Origin: Halopseudomonas salina
GTDB lineage: Bacteria; Pseudomonadota; Gammaproteobacteria; Pseudomonadales; Pseudomonadaceae
Reading direction: 5' to 3'
NCBI RefSeq assembly: GCF_008641105.1
Contig: NZ_VTTI01000006.1
Span: forward strand, 176,139 to 240,138
Length of the DNA: 64,000 bases
In this document: in pieces, positions 39,306-48,325 of the stretch
How positions within the stretch are numbered: the stretch's first letter is position 1
How the letters are laid out: each line of letters opens with the position of its first letter
Made by a program: the position numbers and the translations under genes
Notes under the pieces: model-generated
Database searches by the model: none
What the model was told of the DNA's origin: nothing
What the model saw: only the letters and a program-made list of their open reading frames with translations

Positions 39306-42029
39306 ATGCTGGCCAGTCTTCTAGCCATTTTCATCAACGGGCTTTGTGCGCCTTTGGTGTATCGCGCGGTTCCGCGCTATGCGGGTTTGCTGCTGGCGCT
39401 GGTGCCCGCTGCGTGCTTCGCCTGGTTTGCCTCACAGATATCAGCGGTGGCAGGCGGCGAGATTCTATTCGAGAGTTTTGCCTGGGTGCCCTTGCTTGAT
39501 GTCGCGGTGACCCTGCGACTGGACGGCCTGGCTCTGCTGTTTGCGTTGCTGATCAGCGGGATCGGCACTCTGATCGTGATGTATTCCGGCGCCTATCTAC
39601 ATGATCATCCGCAACTTGGCCGGTTCTATGCCTACCTGTTGATCTTCATGATGGCCATGCTCGGCCTGGTGCTGGCGGACAATCTGATCGTGATGTTCGT
39701 GTTCTGGGAACTGACCAGTATTGCCAGCTATCTGTTGATCAGCTTCAACCACGAAAAATCCGAATCCCGTCGGGCAGCCCTGCAGGCCTTGTTGATTACC
39801 GGCGGCGGTGGCCTGGCGTTGCTGGCCGGGCTGGTGCTACTGGGTACTGCTGCAGAGACCTGGCAGTTTTCCCAGTTGCAGGCGGGACTGGTGCAGGCCC
39901 ACGGTCTGTTTCCGGCAATCATGGTGCTGGTATTGATTGGTTGTTTTACCAAGTCGGCACAGTTTCCCTTCCATCTGTGGCTGCCCAACGCGATGAACGC
40001 GCCTACGCCGGTGTCGGCGTATCTGCACTCGGCGACCATGGTCAAGGCGGGGATCTACCTGTTGGCCCGACTCAATCCTACGCTTGGTGGTGGCTTTGGC
40101 TGGAGTACGGTGCTGATCACACTGGGTGCTCTGACAGCTTTGCTGGGCGCTGTGCTGGCAATTCGGCAATATGACCTCAAGCGCATGCTGGCCTTTACCA
40201 CGGTGGCAGTGCTGGGCCAATTGACCATGCTGATCGGCACCAACACCAGCTACGGCCTGCAGGCCTTCGTGCTGTATCTGGTTGCCCACTCGTTCTACAA
40301 GGGCGCCTTGTTCATGGCTGTCGGCGCTATCGATCACTCCACAGGCACGCGAGATATCCGCAAGCTGGGGGGGCTTTTCGCGTTGATGCCCCTGACTGGT
40401 ATCGCAGTGGGGCTGGCCGCCTTTTCCAATGCCGGCCTGCCACCTTTCTTCGGATTTATCGCCAAGGAGTTCAAGTACGCCGGGCTGATGGAAATGGGAG
40501 CGGTTGGCTGGAGTGTCACGCTGGTGATGATTCTCACCAATGCCCTGTTGGTCGCTGCCGCCGGTCTGATCTTCTTCAAGACCTTCTTCGGCCAGCGCGG
40601 GCATTGGGAAGGGCAGCCCCATGAAGTGAGCCCGGTCATGTGGGCCGGTCCGCTGCTGCTGGCGGTGGGTGGTTTTGGTCTCGGCGCCTGGAACCAGTGG
40701 CCTGAAACCTGGTTGGTGAATACCGCCGTTCAGGCCGCAGCCAGTGGCGAGGTCGATGTCAGTCTGTATCTGTGGGGGGGCATAACCCCGGCAGTGCTGG
40801 CCAGCGTATTGACCCTGGGGTTGGGGACCATGTTCTACTTTCGGGCTGATTCGGTGCGCGCGCTGGCCAGGCGCCTGGGCAGTGTCTGGGAGTTCAGCGG
40901 TGACCTGGTCTGGGACAAGTCGCTCAAACGCCTTTTCCAGTTTGCGGGCGCAGTGGCCGGCCTTTTCCAGCACGGCTCATTGCGTTTGCATATGGCCTTG
41001 ATGACGTTGATCGTCAGCATCAGCGTACTCGGGGGTCTGTTGTTGATGAAGGCTCAGCCCTTTGACGGTCCGGCGTTATCAGCGGTGTCACTACCGGGGC
41101 TGATTGGCTGTCTGTTGGCCCTTGGCGGCGCAGCGGGTGCCGCCTTCATGGGCGGGCGTCTTGCGTTGGTGGCCTCCCTTGGGGCTAGCGGTCTGGGCCT
41201 GGCGCTCTTCTTTGTGTCCATCAACGCGCCGGATGTGGCGCTTACTCAACTAATGGTGGAAACCCTGACGGTGGTATTTCTGGCCATGGTGCTGCGCCGG
41301 ATGCGGGGGGTGCCAGCCAGTGGCAACAACACCCGTGCCATGAATATCTGGCATGCCGGAGTTGCGATGCTCTTCGGCCTGGCTGTTACGCTGCTGATCA
41401 TGACGGCGGTCAGCCAACCTCTGCCTGGCGATCTGGCAGACTGGTTTCTGGCTAACAGCCTGCCGGCAGGCTACGGCAGCAATGTGGTCAATGTGATTCT
41501 GGTGGACTTCCGAGCGGTGGATACCCTTGGGGAGATCCTGGTAGTGGCCATCGCTGCCCTGGCTGCCTCCACGCTGCTGGGTGCCGGCCAGTTACCCGAA
41601 GGCAAACCGCGCGGCTTGCCCGAATTTGGTTCTCTGATGCTGCGCCAGGGCATGCGCCCTCTGGCAACCATTCTGCTGGTGGTATCACTGGCTATTCTCT
41701 GGCGTGGCCACAACCTGCCCGGTGGGGGGTTTATCGGAGGCTTGGTGGCGGCCACAGGCTTTACCCTGCTGGTGGTTACATTCGGGCGGGGTATTCAGCG
41801 CGGGCTCTCGCGGATCGCGCCGCCTACGATTATTGGCCTGGGGCTCGCCTGTGCGGTGGGAGCGGGTTTGTTCGGCCTGGGAGCCCAGGTGGCGTTCATG
41901 ACCGGCTTCTGGATCGAGCCATTCGGCGTCAAGTTGGGCACGCCATTATTGTTTGATGTGGGGGTTTTCCTGACAGTATTCGGTTCGGTCATGCATATGG
42001 TTCGCAACCTGATCGGGAGGACCGCCTGA
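39306..42029 (+). CDS. mrpA: Mrp Na+/H+ antiporter subunit A, fused A-B type (system 1)
   Basis: 907 residues, a multi-pass inner-membrane subunit related to complex I NuoL. The proton-translocating region (about 60-420) has the key Glu in VFWELTSIASYLL. The C-terminal third is the MrpB domain ([16 protein letters not shown] near residue 799, LLFDVGVFLTVFGSVMHMV), so A and B are fused as in group 2 Mrp systems and no separate mrpB exists. The operon is A'-C-D-E-F-G, with each gene overlapping the next by one to four bases. It exchanges Na+/K+ for protons. Confidence 0.95.
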   Translation: MLASLLAIFINGLCAPLVYRAVPRYAGLLLALVPAACFAWFASQISAVAGGEILFESFAWVPLLDVAVTLRLDGLALLFALLISGIGTLIVMYSGAYLHDHPQLGRFYAYLLIFMMAMLGLVLADNLIVMFVFWELTSIASYLLISFNHEKSESRRAALQALLITGGGGLALLAGLVLLGTAAETWQFSQLQAGLVQAHGLFPAIMVLVLIGCFTKSAQFPFHLWLPNAMNAPTPVSAYLHSATMVKAGIYLLARLNPTLGGGFGWSTVLITLGALTALLGAVLAIRQYDLKRMLAFTTVAVLGQLTMLIGTNTSYGLQAFVLYLVAHSFYKGALFMAVGAIDHSTGTRDIRKLGGLFALMPLTGIAVGLAAFSNAGLPPFFGFIAKEFKYAGLMEMGAVGWSVTLVMILTNALLVAAAGLIFFKTFFGQRGHWEGQPHEVSPVMWAGPLLLAVGGFGLGAWNQWPETWLVNTAVQAAASGEVDVSLYLWGGITPAVLASVLTLGLGTMFYFRADSVRALARRLGSVWEFSGDLVWDKSLKRLFQFAGAVAGLFQHGSLRLHMALMTLIVSISVLGGLLLMKAQPFDGPALSAVSLPGLIGCLLALGGAAGAAFMGGRLALVASLGASGLGLALFFVSINAPDVALTQLMVETLTVVFLAMVLRRMRGVPASGNNTRAMNIWHAGVAMLFGLAVTLLIMTAVSQPLPGDLADWFLANSLPAGYGSNVVNVILVDFRAVDTLGEILVVAIAALAASTLLGAGQLPEGKPRGLPEFGSLMLRQGMRPLATILLVVSLAILWRGHNLPGGGFIGGLVAATGFTLLVVTFGRGIQRGLSRIAPPTIIGLGLACAVGAGLFGLGAQVAFMTGFWIEPFGVKLGTPLLFDVGVFLTVFGSVMHMVRNLIGRTA

Positions 42030-42430
42030 TGGAATGGATTGGTGCCATTACCGCCGGCCTCATGTCGGCGTTGGGGGTCTGGATGATGCTGGACCGGCAT
42101 CTGATGCGTGTTGTGCTTGGCATCGCGGTGCTGGGCAATGCGATCAATCTGGGGGTGCTTACCGCGGGCCGTTACTCGGGCAGTGAGGCGGCTTTTACCT
42201 TCGCCGGTGAGGGTGCACTTGACGCTGCCAATCCCTTGCCCCAGGCGCTGGTATTGACGGCCATTGTGATCGGCTTTGCCTTGTTCGTGTTTGCCCTGTC
42301 GGTACTCAAGCGCACCCACGAGCTGCATGGGGACAAGGATACCGACGGTGTCAGCCAGGTAACCGAAGAGCCGGCTCCGGACGAGGACGCTGAACAGGGT
42401 CACGGTCAGAGCCAGGGGGGCAGGGAATGA
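42029..42430 (+). CDS. mrpC: Mrp antiporter subunit C (system 1)
   Basis: 133 residues with three helices related to NuoK (GIAVLGNAINLGVLTAGRY, NPLPQALVLTAIVIGFA). Unlike the paralogue in system 2 (108 residues), it has a long hydrophilic acidic tail, EEPAPDEDAEQGHGQSQGG. The start overlaps the mrpA stop as TGATG, with GGGAGG upstream. Confidence 0.93.
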   Translation: MEWIGAITAGLMSALGVWMMLDRHLMRVVLGIAVLGNAINLGVLTAGRYSGSEAAFTFAGEGALDAANPLPQALVLTAIVIGFALFVFALSVLKRTHELHGDKDTDGVSQVTEEPAPDEDAEQGHGQSQGGRE

Positions 42431-43917
42431 ATACCCTTATCGTTCTGCCGATCCTGATTCCCCTTGTGACGCTGCTGCTGGCACTGCTGGTCAGGCGTCA
42501 TCACGCCTGGGTGACCGCGATCAGCCTCACCGGTGCCGTGCTGCTACTGCTGACCGGCCTGTATCTGGTAGTGATTGCCGCTGGCGGTACTGTGCTGAGC
42601 GCGCAGATGGGTGGCTGGGGGGCGCCCTATGGCATCAGTCTGGTGATCGATCGACTCTCCGCCGTCATGGTTGCTATCACCGGTGTGATCGGCCTGGCGA
42701 CACTGGTCTATTGCTTACGCCAGCCGATGCCGGCAGATTTTCTGCGCGATACGCATCTGTTCATACAGGGGCTGCTGGCCGGTATCTGCGGCGCATTCAT
42801 CACCGCTGATGTATTCAACCTGTATGTCTGGTTTGAGGTCCTGCTGATCGGTTCCTTCGCGCTCATTGCCCTGGGCGGCGGCGAGCGGCGGTTGTCCGGG
42901 GCGATGACCTACCTGGTGCTCAACATGCTGGCGACGCTGCTGTTTCTCCTCGCGGCGGGGCTGGTCTATGGGGCTACAGGCACCCTGAACATGGGGGAGC
43001 TTGCGCTGCTGTTCCGCGCCGAGCAAGCCAGCGACGGAGCCTGGCTGGGCGTGATTTTGATGCTGGTGTCCTTTTCGATCAAGGCGGCGCTGTTTCCGCT
43101 GTTTGGCTGGCTGCCGGCCAGTTACCACGTGGCCTGGACGCCAGTCTCTGCGCTCTTTGCCGGTCTCCTGACCAAGGTGGGCGTGTACGCCCTGATCCGA
43201 CTGGTGACCCTGCTCTGGCCGGAGCCGGGCGTTATTCATACGGTGCTGTTGTGGGTAGCCTGCGCGACCATGATCATTGGCGTGCTGGGCGCGGCGGCCC
43301 AGACGGAGGTGCGGCGTATCCTGTCCTTTCATATCGTCAGCCAGGTGGGCTACATGGTGCTGGGCCTGGCCCTGGCCACGCCGCTGGCGCTGGCGGGCGC
43401 GGTTTTCTACCTGATCCACCATATCGTGGTCAAAGCCAACCTGTTCTTTGTTGGCGGCATTGCGGCCCGTATAACCGGCTCCGAGCGCCTGGCCGCCATG
43501 GGCGGCCTGTATGCGCGCACGCCTTTGCTGGCGATTCTCTTTGCCATACCCGCTCTGTCCCTGGCGGGTATACCGCCCCTGTCCGGTTTCTGGGCCAAGT
43601 TTGTACTGGTCAAGGCGAGCCTGGACGCAGGCATCTGGGTGGCTGCATTCTTTGCGCTCTTCACTGGCGTCTTTACTCTGCTTTCGATGAGCAAGATCTG
43701 GAACGAGAGCTTTCTCAAGGCGCACCCGCAGCCAGCAATGCTTGGCGTGACAGGGCAGGGGCCGGCAGGTGCCTGGATCACGGTAGGCGTACTGGCGATG
43801 ATTACCGTGTCAATCGGACTTGGTGCCGGGCCGGTTATGGAATACGCGATGGCCGCTTCGGCCCAGCTGATAGAAGCGCCGGCCTATCTGCAACTGCTCG
43901 ACGGGAGGCGTGAGTGA
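42427..43917 (+). CDS. mrpD: Mrp antiporter subunit D (system 1)
   Basis: 496 residues, NuoN/NuoM-like with about fourteen helices. Conserved ion-path residues include the Glu in LYVWFEVLLIGSF and Lys in SIKAALFPLFGWLP and KVGVYALIRL. Its start overlaps the mrpC stop by four bases (ATGA). Confidence 0.95.
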   Translation: MNTLIVLPILIPLVTLLLALLVRRHHAWVTAISLTGAVLLLLTGLYLVVIAAGGTVLSAQMGGWGAPYGISLVIDRLSAVMVAITGVIGLATLVYCLRQPMPADFLRDTHLFIQGLLAGICGAFITADVFNLYVWFEVLLIGSFALIALGGGERRLSGAMTYLVLNMLATLLFLLAAGLVYGATGTLNMGELALLFRAEQASDGAWLGVILMLVSFSIKAALFPLFGWLPASYHVAWTPVSALFAGLLTKVGVYALIRLVTLLWPEPGVIHTVLLWVACATMIIGVLGAAAQTEVRRILSFHIVSQVGYMVLGLALATPLALAGAVFYLIHHIVVKANLFFVGGIAARITGSERLAAMGGLYARTPLLAILFAIPALSLAGIPPLSGFWAKFVLVKASLDAGIWVAAFFALFTGVFTLLSMSKIWNESFLKAHPQPAMLGVTGQGPAGAWITVGVLAMITVSIGLGAGPVMEYAMAASAQLIEAPAYLQLLDGRRE

Positions 43918-44402
43918 TGTTCTACATTCATCTGCTCCTTGCTGCCGCCCTGGCCGCATTCCTGGCGTCGCTGAGCCCCATGTACTGCTTGTTAGGATTT
44001 GCAGCGCTGTATCCGGTCATCAGAGTCGTCGGGCTGATGCATCAGGGCAGTCGTTTGTATGCGTTGCGTCTTGAGGCGGCACTGGTGTTTGTACCCTGGT
44101 TCATCTGGCAGGTTTTCAGCGCCTCTCTTGACGTGGCAAAGATTGTGCTCAATCCCCACTGCAAGGTCGAGCCGGCAGTTGTGTGCGTACCTGTCCACAC
44201 TCGGGACAAGCGCCTGATTACCCTGCTGGGTTGTTTGCTCACGCTGACTCCGGGCACCCTGGCGCTGGATTACCGGGCACGAACCGGTGACCTGTTTGTG
44301 CATGTACTGGATACCCGTTCGGTTGATTCTGTGATTTTGGCCGTCAGCGAGATAGAACGCCGCCTGATGCGCTGGGTACAACCCCTAGGAGGTGACCTGT
44401 GA
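43917..44402 (+). CDS. mrpE: Mrp antiporter subunit E (system 1)
   Basis: 161 residues: two or three N-terminal helices and a soluble tail (LTLTPGTLALDYRARTGDLFVHVLD). MrpE is needed for assembly and full antiport but has no NADH-dehydrogenase homologue. The ATG at 43917 overlaps the mrpD stop (TGATG); a GTG at 43914 is an alternative. Confidence 0.92.
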   Translation: MFYIHLLLAAALAAFLASLSPMYCLLGFAALYPVIRVVGLMHQGSRLYALRLEAALVFVPWFIWQVFSASLDVAKIVLNPHCKVEPAVVCVPVHTRDKRLITLLGCLLTLTPGTLALDYRARTGDLFVHVLDTRSVDSVILAVSEIERRLMRWVQPLGGDL

Positions 44403-44737
44403 ATGTGACACTGGCTGGAGCCGGTTGGGTCCTGCCCCTGGCAGGCGGCATGCTGTTGTTGAGTACGTTGCTGATCATGTGGCGTCTGCTGGTGGGCCCT
44501 AGTCGGCCGGACCGGGCGGTGGCCGTCGATGCACTGACCATGATCGGGGTCGCCGGGGTGGCGGTACTGGCGATGATGAGTGAGCAGGCGGTATTGCTCG
44601 ATGTGGCCATCGTGTTGGCGATCGTCAGTTTTCTGGGTAGCGTGGCCTTTGCGCTGCTTTTCCAGGGCACCCACAGTACTGACCGCCCCCAGGTCGCAGG
44701 CGAGAGCGATGAAGGTAAGCGGGAGGGCGGATCATGA
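44399..44737 (+). CDS. mrpF: Mrp antiporter subunit F (system 1)
   Basis: 112 residues with three helices (RLLVGPSRPDRAVAVDALTMIG, IVLAIVSFLGSVAFALLFQG) and a hydrophilic tail that is longer than in the system 2 copy. The start is GTG at 44399 with AGGAGG upstream, overlapping the mrpE stop. Confidence 0.92.
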   Translation: MNVTLAGAGWVLPLAGGMLLLSTLLIMWRLLVGPSRPDRAVAVDALTMIGVAGVAVLAMMSEQAVLLDVAIVLAIVSFLGSVAFALLFQGTHSTDRPQVAGESDEGKREGGS

Positions 44738-45099
44738 ATGACCTGCTTGCCTTCGCTGGCTCCATGCTGATCTTGCTGGGCGCGGCTTTCAGTTTGCTGG
44801 GAGCCCTGGGAGTCTTGCGTTTGCCTGATGCCTACACGCGAATGCACGCGGCCAGCAAAGCCGGCGCGCTGGGGGCAATCCTGGTGTTGCTTGGCGTGCT
44901 GGCTGCTACTGCTGGCACCGCATGGGTGGAGATATTGCTGGCGATAGCGGTATTGCTGATCACCGCACCTTTGGCAGCCCACGCCATTTCCCGTGCCGGG
45001 CATATGGCGGGCGTCAGACCCAGCGTCGGGCCGCTAGGTGATGCGCTTGATTCCGACCGGGCTCGGGGGGATTTAGTCGGCAGGGAAAGGTCTGAATAG
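44734..45099 (+). CDS. mrpG: Mrp antiporter subunit G (system 1)
   Basis: 121 residues with three helices; LLGALGVLRLPDAYTRMHAASKAGALGA is the MrpG signature. Last gene of the first Mrp operon. It overlaps mrpF by four bases. No terminator hairpin with a T-run follows before the second operon 107 bases on, so readthrough is possible. Confidence 0.93.
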   Translation: MNDLLAFAGSMLILLGAAFSLLGALGVLRLPDAYTRMHAASKAGALGAILVLLGVLAATAGTAWVEILLAIAVLLITAPLAAHAISRAGHMAGVRPSVGPLGDALDSDRARGDLVGRERSE

Positions 45100-45110
45100 A
45101 AAGTCCAAAT

Positions 45111-45177
45111 CCAATCGATTGGCTGAATTCATGACAGTGCAAGGCTGTGTGTGGATAATGAACGGCTTGAAGAAGCC
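45111..45177. promoter_or_regulatory. Spacer between the two Mrp operons with a perfect palindrome
   Basis: CCAATCGATTGG (45111-45122) is a perfect 12-bp palindrome, and GGCTT-gaag-AAGCC (45164-45177) a short hairpin. The spacer must hold any promoter of the second operon. No protein is known to me for this site. Confidence 0.35.
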
Positions 45178-45206
45178 TGAACGGCCATTGATGGAGTAAG
45201 TCCTGC

Positions 45207-47999
45207 ATGACCCTGGCGCTGATTGTATTCCTTCCCCTGTTGGGGTGCCTGTTACCCCTGTTGACGGTTCGTTATGGCCGCTCCCTTTGTGCACTGGCAA
45301 CCATGTTGCCTCCAGCCATCGGCCTGTTTCTATTGTGGCGGCTCTCCGGGGACGTTTTTGCCGGGAAGGTGCTGGTGCAAACCTGGCCCTGGCTGGAACA
45401 GATTGGTCTGAATCTGAGCTTCCGACTCGATGGTCTGGGGTTCATGTTTGCGCTCCTGATCCAGGGTATTGGTCTACTGGTTATTCTTTACGCCCGGTAT
45501 TACCTGTCTAAAAGCGATCCGATGGGTCGTTTCTTCGCCTATCTGCTGCTGTTCATGGCCGCGATGCTCGGCGTGGTCTTGTCGGAAAACCTGTTGCTGA
45601 TGATGTTCTTCTGGGAGATGACCAGCTTGTCATCCTTCCTGCTGATCGGCTACTGGTCGCACTCCACCGATGCCCGCAAGGGCGCTCGCATGGCGCTGGC
45701 GGTCACTGGCGGGGGTGGCTTGGCACTGCTTGCCGGCGTTCTATTGCTGGGTCATATAGTCGGTAGCTACGAGCTGTCGGCAGTGCTTGCGGCCGGCGAC
45801 CTGATCCGGGCCCATAGTCTTTACCCGGTAGTGCTGGTGCTGGTGCTGCTTGGCGTGTTCACCAAATCGGCGCAGTTCCCGTTCCATTTCTGGCTGCCCC
45901 ACGCAATGGCTGCGCCCACTCCGGTCTCGGCCTACCTGCACTCGGCGACCATGGTAAAGGCAGGTGTGTTCCTGCTGGCGCGAATGTATCCGGCCCTGGC
46001 CGATACCGATCTGTGGTTCTTCCTGGTCAGTATTACGGGGATGATCACGCTGTTGCTCGGCGCCTTTACGGCGTTGTTCAAACATGATCTCAAGGGGCTT
46101 CTGGCCTATTCGACGATCAGCCACCTGGGCCTGATTACCCTGCTGTTTGGTCTGGATACCAAGCTTGCCGCTGTGGCGGCGGTTTTTCACATCATCAATC
46201 ACGCGACCTTCAAGGCGTCACTGTTCATGGCTGCCGGGATCATCGACCATGAAACCGGTACTCGTGACATGCGCCGTATCAACGGGCTCTGGCGCTTCAT
46301 GCCGCACACGGCCACGCTGGCCATGGTGGCTGCTTCTGCCATGGCCGGGGTGCCGCTGCTCAACGGCTTCCTGAGCAAGGAAATGTTCTTTACCGAAACG
46401 CTGCAACAGACCCAGTTCGGCAACTTCAGCTGGGTGATCCCGCTGGTCGCGACGCTGGCGGGGGTGTTTTCGGTCGCCTATTCGTTGCGCTTTATTCACG
46501 ACGTATTTTTCAACGGCAAGCCGTTCAACCTTCCCAAGTATCCGCCCCATGAGCCGCCGCGCTACATGAAGGTGCCGGTTGAGATTTTGGTCGCCCTGTG
46601 TCTGCTGGTTGGCCTGGCGCCCGCGTTTACCGTGGCCGGGTTACTGGCTGTGTCGGCGAGCGCTACTGTGGGTGGCGATTTACCCTATTACAGCCTGGCG
46701 ATCTGGCACGGGCTCAACCTGCCGCTGGCGATGAGCGTGGTCGCCCTGGTCGGCGGTGTGCTGGTATACGCTGGTCGCAGCCGGCTCTACAACTGGTATG
46801 AGGGGCTGCCGGTACTGGATGCCAAGCTGATGTTTGAAAGTGCGGTGCAGGCTCTGGTACGCGGTGCCGGGCAGTTCACTCTATTACTTGAGAACGCTTC
46901 CTTGCAGCGCTACCTGGCCTGGATGCTTGTCGCGGCCCTGTTAACCAGCGGTTTCTGGTTGCTGCAGCTGCCGGAGCTGCGCGGCGATGTGGCAATGACT
47001 CCGATTGATGGGGTAACGCTGGTAGGCGCCCTTATGTTGATGGCGGCCGCACTGGCGACAGTGCTCTGGCACCGTCAGCGGTTGATTGCACTGGTGATGC
47101 TCAGCGTGGTCGGCCTCTTTGTGGCTCTGGCCTTTGCGCGCTTCTCTGCTCCGGACCTGGCACTGACCCAACTGTCGGTCGAAGTGGTGACCATCGTTCT
47201 GCTGATGTTGTCGCTGTTCTTCTTGCCCCGTCGCACGCCGGTGGAATCCTCCAGCCTGCGTCAGGTACGCGATCTTGTTGTAGCGGGATTTGCGGGCCTG
47301 CTGGTATCGGGCCTGGCGGTTGCAGTGCTGACGCGTCCGTACGAGAGCATTGCCGGCTTTTTTCTGGCCAACAGCAAGACCGGGGGCGGCGGGACCAATG
47401 TGGTCAACGTGATCCTGGTCGATTTCCGCGGATACGACACCCTGGGCGAAGTCACGGTGCTGGCGATTGCCGGTATCGCGATCTATGCACTGATCGACGG
47501 CCTGCGCCTGCTCACACCGGTAACCGACGCCAATGGCCGGCCCTGGGCCCGGGATGCGCATCCGCTGATGCTGGTAAATCTGTCCCGGGTCATCCTGCCG
47601 CTGGCGTTGATGATCTCGGTGTATATCTTCCTGCGCGGCCACAACCTGCCTGGCGGTGGATTTATTGCCGGCCTGATAACCGCGGTAGCCTTGATTCTGC
47701 AGTACTTCGCCAGTGGCGTGCAGTGGACCGCCGAGCGCTGGCGCATCGATTACCATTATCTGGCCGGGGCTGGCGTCATTATCGCAGGGCTTACCGGCCT
47801 GGGCAGCCTGCTGTTTGGTTACCCATTCCTGACCAGTACGTTCGAGTACGTTGGCATACCGCTGGTGGGCAAGGTAGAACTTGCCAGCGCATTGCTCTTT
47901 GATCTGGGGGTCTATCTCACTGTGGTGGGTGCAACGCTATTGATTCTGACCAATCTGGGTAAATTGTCGGTTGGCCGTAATGCCGGGGAGGCAAGCTGA
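45207..47999 (+). CDS. mrpA: Mrp Na+/H+ antiporter subunit A, fused A-B type (system 2)
   Basis: 930 residues, same layout as the first copy: NuoL-like core with Glu in [38 protein letters not shown], and a C-terminal MrpB part ([17 protein letters not shown] near residue 809, [19 protein letters not shown]). It is clearly diverged from copy 1, so the duplication is old or came by transfer. GGAG lies ten bases before the ATG. Confidence 0.95.
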   Translation: MTLALIVFLPLLGCLLPLLTVRYGRSLCALATMLPPAIGLFLLWRLSGDVFAGKVLVQTWPWLEQIGLNLSFRLDGLGFMFALLIQGIGLLVILYARYYLSKSDPMGRFFAYLLLFMAAMLGVVLSENLLLMMFFWEMTSLSSFLLIGYWSHSTDARKGARMALAVTGGGGLALLAGVLLLGHIVGSYELSAVLAAGDLIRAHSLYPVVLVLVLLGVFTKSAQFPFHFWLPHAMAAPTPVSAYLHSATMVKAGVFLLARMYPALADTDLWFFLVSITGMITLLLGAFTALFKHDLKGLLAYSTISHLGLITLLFGLDTKLAAVAAVFHIINHATFKASLFMAAGIIDHETGTRDMRRINGLWRFMPHTATLAMVAASAMAGVPLLNGFLSKEMFFTETLQQTQFGNFSWVIPLVATLAGVFSVAYSLRFIHDVFFNGKPFNLPKYPPHEPPRYMKVPVEILVALCLLVGLAPAFTVAGLLAVSASATVGGDLPYYSLAIWHGLNLPLAMSVVALVGGVLVYAGRSRLYNWYEGLPVLDAKLMFESAVQALVRGAGQFTLLLENASLQRYLAWMLVAALLTSGFWLLQLPELRGDVAMTPIDGVTLVGALMLMAAALATVLWHRQRLIALVMLSVVGLFVALAFARFSAPDLALTQLSVEVVTIVLLMLSLFFLPRRTPVESSSLRQVRDLVVAGFAGLLVSGLAVAVLTRPYESIAGFFLANSKTGGGGTNVVNVILVDFRGYDTLGEVTVLAIAGIAIYALIDGLRLLTPVTDANGRPWARDAHPLMLVNLSRVILPLALMISVYIFLRGHNLPGGGFIAGLITAVALILQYFASGVQWTAERWRIDYHYLAGAGVIIAGLTGLGSLLFGYPFLTSTFEYVGIPLVGKVELASALLFDLGVYLTVVGATLLILTNLGKLSVGRNAGEAS

Positions 48000-48325
48000 T
48001 GGAACTGCTCTATGCCATTACGCTGGGCGTGCTGACCAGTTGCGGTGTGTATCTGATGTTGCGGGCCCGGACTTTTCCGGTGGTACTGGGTCTGACTCTG
48101 CTCAGCTACGCGGTTAACCTGTTTCTGTTCGCCATGGGACGGCTGGCCACCGGCATGCCAGCCATTCTCGGGGAGGCCCGGGAGTACGCTGACCCCTTGC
48201 CCCAGGCGCTGGTGCTGACGGCGATTGTTATCGGCTTTGCGATGACTGCCTATGTCCTGGTGCTGGCGCTGCGGGCCCAGGGTGAACTCGAAAGTGATCA
48301 CGTTGATGGCAAGGGAGACCATTGA
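47999..48325 (+). CDS. mrpC: Mrp antiporter subunit C (system 2)
   Basis: 108 residues, three NuoK-like helices (PVVLGLTLLSYAVNLFLFAMG, DPLPQALVLTAIVIGFAMTAY) and a short acidic tail. It overlaps the mrpA stop by one base. Confidence 0.93.
   Translation: MELLYAITLGVLTSCGVYLMLRARTFPVVLGLTLLSYAVNLFLFAMGRLATGMPAILGEAREYADPLPQALVLTAIVIGFAMTAYVLVLALRAQGELESDHVDGKGDH

Noticed and set aside
39837..40973. 378-codon ORF antisense to mrpA, with a similar one at 42715-43725
   Set aside because: Composition is that of reverse-complemented hydrophobic genes (His, Gln, Arg rich). The sense genes are certain.
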